Below, piece after piece: positions 60,510 through 64,000 of a stretch of DNA of 64,000 nt. This DNA comes from JAJKIV01 sp036741775 (GTDB taxonomy: Bacteria > Gemmatimonadota > Gemmatimonadetes > Gemmatimonadales > Gemmatimonadaceae), in NCBI GenBank assembly GCA_036741775.1, contig DAINRQ010000002.1, positions 1 to 64,000 of the forward strand, written 5' to 3'. Position 1 is the first letter of the stretch. Each line of letters begins with the position of its first letter. The notes below the pieces were generated by a model that worked only from the letters and a program-made list of their open reading frames with translations, was not told the origin of the DNA and did no database searches. The translations under genes and the position numbers were made by a program.

Positions 60510-63209
60510 CTACTCGCCGCGGAGCACGATCGCGGGATGCGTACGCGCCGCTCGGCGCGCGGGGAGAAGCGTCGCGGCGAGCGTCACCACTACCAGCAGC
60601 ACCGTTGCGATCCCGAACTCCGCGACGCTCGTCGGTTCCACTTCATAGAGCAGGGCGCGCAGGAATCGCGTCGCGCCAAGCGCTGCGACGAGCCCAGAGA
60701 CGGTGCCGATCGCGACGAGCTTGAGGCCGTCGCCGAGTACGATGCCGCCGACGCGCGCCGGCGCCGCACCGAGCGCCAGGCGAATGCCGAACTCCCGCAC
60801 CCGTCCGTTCGCCGCGTAGGACACCACGCTGTACACGCCGATCACGCCGAGCAACAGGGCCGCGACGCCGGCGATCGCGATGAGCAGCATCGTGAGACGC
60901 ACGCGGGCGGTCGCGCCGTCCACCAGCCCGCCGAGAGTGCCGACCCTCGCGGCAGGCACTCGACGGTCGAGCTCCATCACCATCTCCTGAATCGCCGGCG
61001 CCGCGGGCAGCTGCGTCCCCCGGATCGCGTACTGCACGTCCCTCGGATCGTACGGCACCGCGGAGCTGTCGGGCGGGAGACCATCCCCGTCGCGCAGGAG
61101 GGGAAAGTACACCATCGGCACGTACCCGTCCTCGATGCGCTCCCAGTGCACGTCGCCAACCACGCCGACGATCGTGAACGGCATCGGCGCCGCGCCCGGG
61201 CGCGGTACTCGCTTGATCCGCCGGCCGACGACATCGGTCGTCCCGAACAGACCCGTCGCAAGGCGTTCGCTCACCACCACTGCCGGCGTGCCGCGCAGGT
61301 CGCCGCGTCGGAAGCTCCGTCCGGCGCGCAGCGGAATTCCCATCACGCGGAAATATTCGGCGCTCGCCAGGTTGCCGGCCGAGGCGACCATCGACCGTCC
61401 TTCCTCGTCCCCGGCCTGGAGCTGCATTTCGAGACTCGGCGCGCCGCGACTCGCGAGGGGAAGGCTCTGCGCCACGGCGACGGACGTGACCCCGGGGAGC
61501 GCTTCCAGCCGATCGATCATCTTCGCGTGAAACGCCGCCTGCGCGGCGTACGACGTGTAGCCGTCCCAGGGTAGCGACACCTGGAACGTCATCGCGTTCT
61601 CGGGCTGGAAGCCGATCTTCGCGTTGCGCAGGTTCCAGAAGCTGCGGCCGAGCAGTCCCGTCGCCACGAGCAGTGTGAGCGCGATGGCGACCTGGAAGGC
61701 GACGAGGCTGTTCTGGGCGCGCCGCCACGTACGGCTCGCCGTGGATCGCGACGCGCGGAGTCGATCGAACAGCCCGCCGACTCCGGTGCGCGTCAGCGCA
61801 ATGAGCCCGACGGCGGCGCCGATCGGCGTCGCGCATCCAACCACCAGCGCCACCGTCTCGGCGGCGAACGAAACTTCGTGAAGCCGCGGGATCTCGCGCT
61901 CCGTGAACCCGAACTTGGTGGACAACGCGAGAGCGGCAGCGGGGAGTGCGGCGATCGCCGCCGCCAGGCCGAGCACGATGCCTTCAATGACGAACCGTTG
62001 CGCCAGGGCAAGGCGGCTCGCGCCTAACGACAGCGCGATGGCGATCTCGTGGCCGGCCCGCTCGGTCCGGAGCAGGAACAGGTTGATGACGTTCGTCGTC
62101 GCGATGAGCAGGACGACACCGACCAGCACGCCGAGGAGAACGAGCTGCGGACGGACGGACGCCACCGTGGCGACCTTGAGCGACTCCACGGAGACGCGGG
62201 CCCGGCTCTCCTGCAGTATCTCGGATGTGATCAGCGGGAAGCGCGCGACGAGCGACGGGATCGACGCGCGCAGCTCCGCCTCGGCGCGCGACGGTTCGAT
62301 GCCGTCGCGCAGGCGACCGATGACGTTGAAGCCGCGCGCCGTGATCTGCGGCCGGTTGACGGGCACCGTGGCGGGGTAGAAGAGGTCCACCGACGCCGTC
62401 GGAAACGCGAACGAACGCGGGAGGACGCCGATGACGTTGCGTGCCCCGCGGTTGATGTCGATGCGGCGGCCGATGATCGACGAGTCCGCGCCGTAGCGCC
62501 GCCGCCAGAGGTTCTCCGAGATGAGGATCGCGCTGCGGGGATTCGACCACGACGTATCGCCGCGCTCGAAGAGCTGGCCGAGCAACGGCCGCGCCCCGAG
62601 CAGCGTGAACGTGTTCGGCGTCATCATGGCGACGGTCACGCGCTCGGGGGCGTCGCCATCGGTGATGTTGAACTCTTCGCTGGTCCAGTACGCGCCGAGC
62701 TCGGTGAAGGAGCGCGCGCTCTTGGCGAAGTGGAAGTAGGTGGCCGGGGAGTGCAGGTCGCCCGGCGCGGCGATGCCGTCGGTGTGGAAGCCGACCCGCA
62801 CGAGCCGGTCGGGGTTGTCGTAGGGGAGGTCGCGAAGGAGAACGCCGTAGACGATGGTGCCGATGCCGACCACGGCGCCGACGCCGATGCCGAGTGTGGC
62901 GATGACACCAGCGGCAAAGCCCGGCGCGCGGTGCAGCCGGCGGACGGCGAAGCGAACGTCCCGAGCAAGATTGTCGAGGGCGACGACACCGCGCGCAGCG
63001 CTCGTTTCCTCGCGGAACCGCTGCATACCGCCGAAGCGAAGCACAGCGGTGCGCCGAGCGTCGGCTTCGCTCATGCCACGGCGGATGTTCTCCGCCGTCT
63101 CCATTTCCAGGTGAAAGGCGAATTCCTCATCCTGCTCGGCCGCGACGCGCGAGCGGCGGCGGAACAGCTCCCGGATGCGCGCGAGCGCAGCACGTGCATG
63201 GTACAGCAT
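60510..63209 (-). CDS. MacB/FtsX-type ABC permease with prefix domain (ADOP type)
   Basis: An 899-residue protein. The prefix domain is of the type with RRRSRVAAEQDEEFAFHLEM and GMSEADARRTAVLRFGGMQR. First helix HRAPGFAAGVIATLGIGVG, then MacB-like outer domain, FtsX helices, second core, and a last FtsX part with REFGIRLALGAAPARVGGI. It follows the PadR gene by 4 nt. No ATPase gene is near. Third permease of this type in the window. Confidence 0.92.
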   Translation of the reverse strand: MLYHARAALARIRELFRRRSRVAAEQDEEFAFHLEMETAENIRRGMSEADARRTAVLRFGGMQRFREETSAARGVVALDNLARDVRFAVRRLHRAPGFAAGVIATLGIGVGAVVGIGTIVYGVLLRDLPYDNPDRLVRVGFHTDGIAAPGDLHSPATYFHFAKSARSFTELGAYWTSEEFNITDGDAPERVTVAMMTPNTFTLLGARPLLGQLFERGDTSWSNPRSAILISENLWRRRYGADSSIIGRRIDINRGARNVIGVLPRSFAFPTASVDLFYPATVPVNRPQITARGFNVIGRLRDGIEPSRAEAELRASIPSLVARFPLITSEILQESRARVSVESLKVATVASVRPQLVLLGVLVGVVLLIATTNVINLFLLRTERAGHEIAIALSLGASRLALAQRFVIEGIVLGLAAAIAALPAAALALSTKFGFTEREIPRLHEVSFAAETVALVVGCATPIGAAVGLIALTRTGVGGLFDRLRASRSTASRTWRRAQNSLVAFQVAIALTLLVATGLLGRSFWNLRNAKIGFQPENAMTFQVSLPWDGYTSYAAQAAFHAKMIDRLEALPGVTSVAVAQSLPLASRGAPSLEMQLQAGDEEGRSMVASAGNLASAEYFRVMGIPLRAGRSFRRGDLRGTPAVVVSERLATGLFGTTDVVGRRIKRVPRPGAAPMPFTIVGVVGDVHWERIEDGYVPMVYFPLLRDGDGLPPDSSAVPYDPRDVQYAIRGTQLPAAPAIQEMVMELDRRVPAARVGTLGGLVDGATARVRLTMLLIAIAGVAALLLGVIGVYSVVSYAANGRVREFGIRLALGAAPARVGGIVLGDGLKLVAIGTVSGLVAALGATRFLRALLYEVEPTSVAEFGIATVLLVVVTLAATLLPARRAARTHPAIVLRGE

Positions 63210-63213
63210 CGAT

Positions 63214-63555
63214 TCAGCTCTCCGCGGCGAGGACGAGACCGACGGCGCTGACGAAGCGGTTCCAGGACGCGAGCTCTTGCCCCAGCGCGCGCCGTCCGGC
63301 AGCGGTGAGCCGGTAGTACTTGGCGCGCCGGCTGTTCTCCGTGATGCGCCACTCCGTGTCGATCCATCCCCGTTGCTCCAGCCGGACGAGCGCTGGGTAG
63401 ATGGAGCCCTGCCCTACCTGCAGCGCATTTTGGGAGAGCTGCTCGATGCGGTGGGTGAGTCCCCAGCCGTGCATCGGTGTGAGTGAGAGCGTCTTGAGGA
63501 TGAGCAGGTCGAGGGTGCCCTGCAGGACCTGTTCGTTGGTAGCGGGCTTGGCCAG
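63214..63555 (-). CDS. PadR-family transcriptional regulator with probable CTG start
   Basis: A 113-residue protein. The PadR fold begins with KPATNEQVLQGTLDLLILKT, followed by LTPMHGWGLTHRIEQL, SIYPALVRLEQRGWIDTEW and KYYRLTAAGRRALGQELASW. An ATG inside (Met28, 63474) would remove the first helix. Upstream there is no ATG, GTG or TTG before an in-frame stop, but CTG 63555 has GGGAGGAG at correct distance, so a CTG start (or an error in the base) is likely. It controls the permease 4 nt downstream. Confidence 0.75.
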   Translation of the reverse strand: MAKPATNEQVLQGTLDLLILKTLSLTPMHGWGLTHRIEQLSQNALQVGQGSIYPALVRLEQRGWIDTEWRITENSRRAKYYRLTAAGRRALGQELASWNRFVSAVGLVLAAES

Positions 63556-63559
63556 AACG

Positions 63560-63610
63560 TCTCCTCCCGAATGACAGGAGGAAGGTTGCCCATCTCCTCC
63601 CGAATGTCAA
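63560..63610 (-). promoter_or_regulatory. Direct repeat and -35 region upstream of PadR, likely operator
   Basis: TCTCCTCCCGAATG occurs at 63560-63573 and again at 63593-63606, 33 bp apart (about three helical turns). TTGACA (minus strand; 63605-63610) overlaps the distal copy. The -10 at the expected place (AACCTT) is poor. PadR autoregulation at such repeats is plausible but not shown. Confidence 0.45.
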
Positions 63611-63696
63611 GAGGACGGTGCACGCATCCCCCGGTGGGCATGGCCAAGGGCGGGTGCGCGACTACAAGATTCTCACGACCCCCACTGGAGCCTTGA

Positions 63697-64000
63697 ATGA
63701 TTTCCTCCCTGCCGCGCCGAACGGCCGGTATCGCGACATTGCTGATCGTCGCCGCCACATCAGCCGGCGCGCAGGCCAAACGCCCCATGAGCATCATGGA
63801 CATCATGGAGCTGAAAAACGTGGGCGGCGTCGCGCTGTCGCCCGATGGGTCGAAGGTCGCCTACACCGTCAGTGGTTGGGAGCACCCCAACGCGCGGCCG
63901 TCCACGGACTCCACGAAGCCCGATACCACGAAGGGCGACAAGCACGACATGCGCGCCCACATCTGGATGGTGCCCGCCGCCGGCGGCACGCCGCGCCAGC
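63697..64000 (+). CDS. S9-family peptidase, N-terminal part (runs off the window)
   Basis: ATG 63697 has GGAG nine bases upstream. A signal peptide (residues 1-26, TAGIATLLIVAATSAGAQA) is followed by RPMSIMDIMELKNVGGVALS and PDGSKVAYTVSGWE, the first beta-propeller blade of dipeptidyl peptidase/acylaminoacyl peptidase-type S9 enzymes. The catalytic part lies beyond base 64000. It is divergent from the PadR gene. Confidence 0.82.
   Translation, partial: MISSLPRRTAGIATLLIVAATSAGAQAKRPMSIMDIMELKNVGGVALSPDGSKVAYTVSGWEHPNARPSTDSTKPDTTKGDKHDMRAHIWMVPAAGGTPRQ

Noticed and set aside
62049..63251. 400-codon plus-strand ORF
   Set aside because: Antisense shadow of the third permease.
1..64000. tRNA or rRNA genes
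   Set aside because: No cloverleaf with a GGTTCGANTCC-type arm or rRNA-like segment was noticed in the intergenic DNA. A tRNAscan-SE/Infernal run would be decisive.

Overview
The window is high-GC DNA (roughly two thirds G+C by eye), densely packed and mostly coding on the minus strand. Gene content points to a Gemmatimonadota-like (less likely Acidobacteriota) soil bacterium: Ser/Thr kinases fused to TolB/FlgO-like and TPR regions, a SARP/BTAD regulator with a TPR tail, an ECF sigma factor next to a kinase, three long stand-alone MacB/FtsX permeases (two with PadR regulators), an M1-peptidase/ABC-2 permease fusion and many secreted proteins. The taxonomic call is inference. The sequence is a draft scaffold: two 100-N gaps (5008-5107, 38374-38473) are each flanked by exact 55-nt duplications, so they are contig-end overlaps and not missing DNA.

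Layout. 0-5.2 kb: YflT-like stress protein, HExxH secreted protein, GNAT-AraC pair, MBL-fold hydrolase, ABM-like protein and a frameshifted small protein. 5.3-9.7 kb: a kinase that has lost its TPR tail, convergent with a 977-aa SARP regulator. 10-16.7 kb: TPR lipoprotein-like gene, TIR protein coupled to a Kelch gene, MmcQ, DinB and Gfo/Idh/MocA genes. 16.7-22 kb: flavin reductase coupled to a large Ig-like/LamG lipoprotein, ankyrin, Clp_N-like and small genes. 22-25.1 kb: permease plus PadR. 25.1-30.8 kb: a mosaic, partly AT-richer stretch with a serine hydrolase remnant, an attC-like 90-bp dyad, a zinc-ribbon ORF, an IS110 transposase remnant, AraC, amidase, an unusual alcohol dehydrogenase and an alpha/beta hydrolase. 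30.8-37.5 kb: VOC, beta-propeller, membrane AraC, haem/copper monooxygenase-like protein, decayed B3 metallo-beta-lactamase and an esterase. 37.5-41.4 kb: ECF sigma, kinase and esterase operon. 41.6-51 kb: lipoprotein, permease, M1/ABC-2 fusion and a kinase. 51.1-54.4 kb: a tight five-gene glycan/lipid-type operon (deacetylase, methyltransferase, GT2, EamA-like small transporter, kinase-like protein). 54.6-64 kb: DUF2911 lipoprotein, arginase-like, VOC, PadR plus membrane protein, double SnoaL protein, lipase-like hydrolase, a third permease plus PadR, and the start of an S9 peptidase.

The most unusual signal is not a gene. The 7-mer CGTTAGG (either strand) occurs about 34 times, about four to five times its composition expectation. 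It falls in all kinds of frames and in intergenic DNA, it accounts for most TTAGG words, and its orientation is strongly biased: 11 of 12 copies point right before 17 kb, 16 of 22 point left after 21 kb. It matches the integron core consensus GTTRRRY and at one place forms a full attC-like dyad, but no integron integrase is present. It could be an uptake or chromosome-organisation word, or a trace of cassette recombination.
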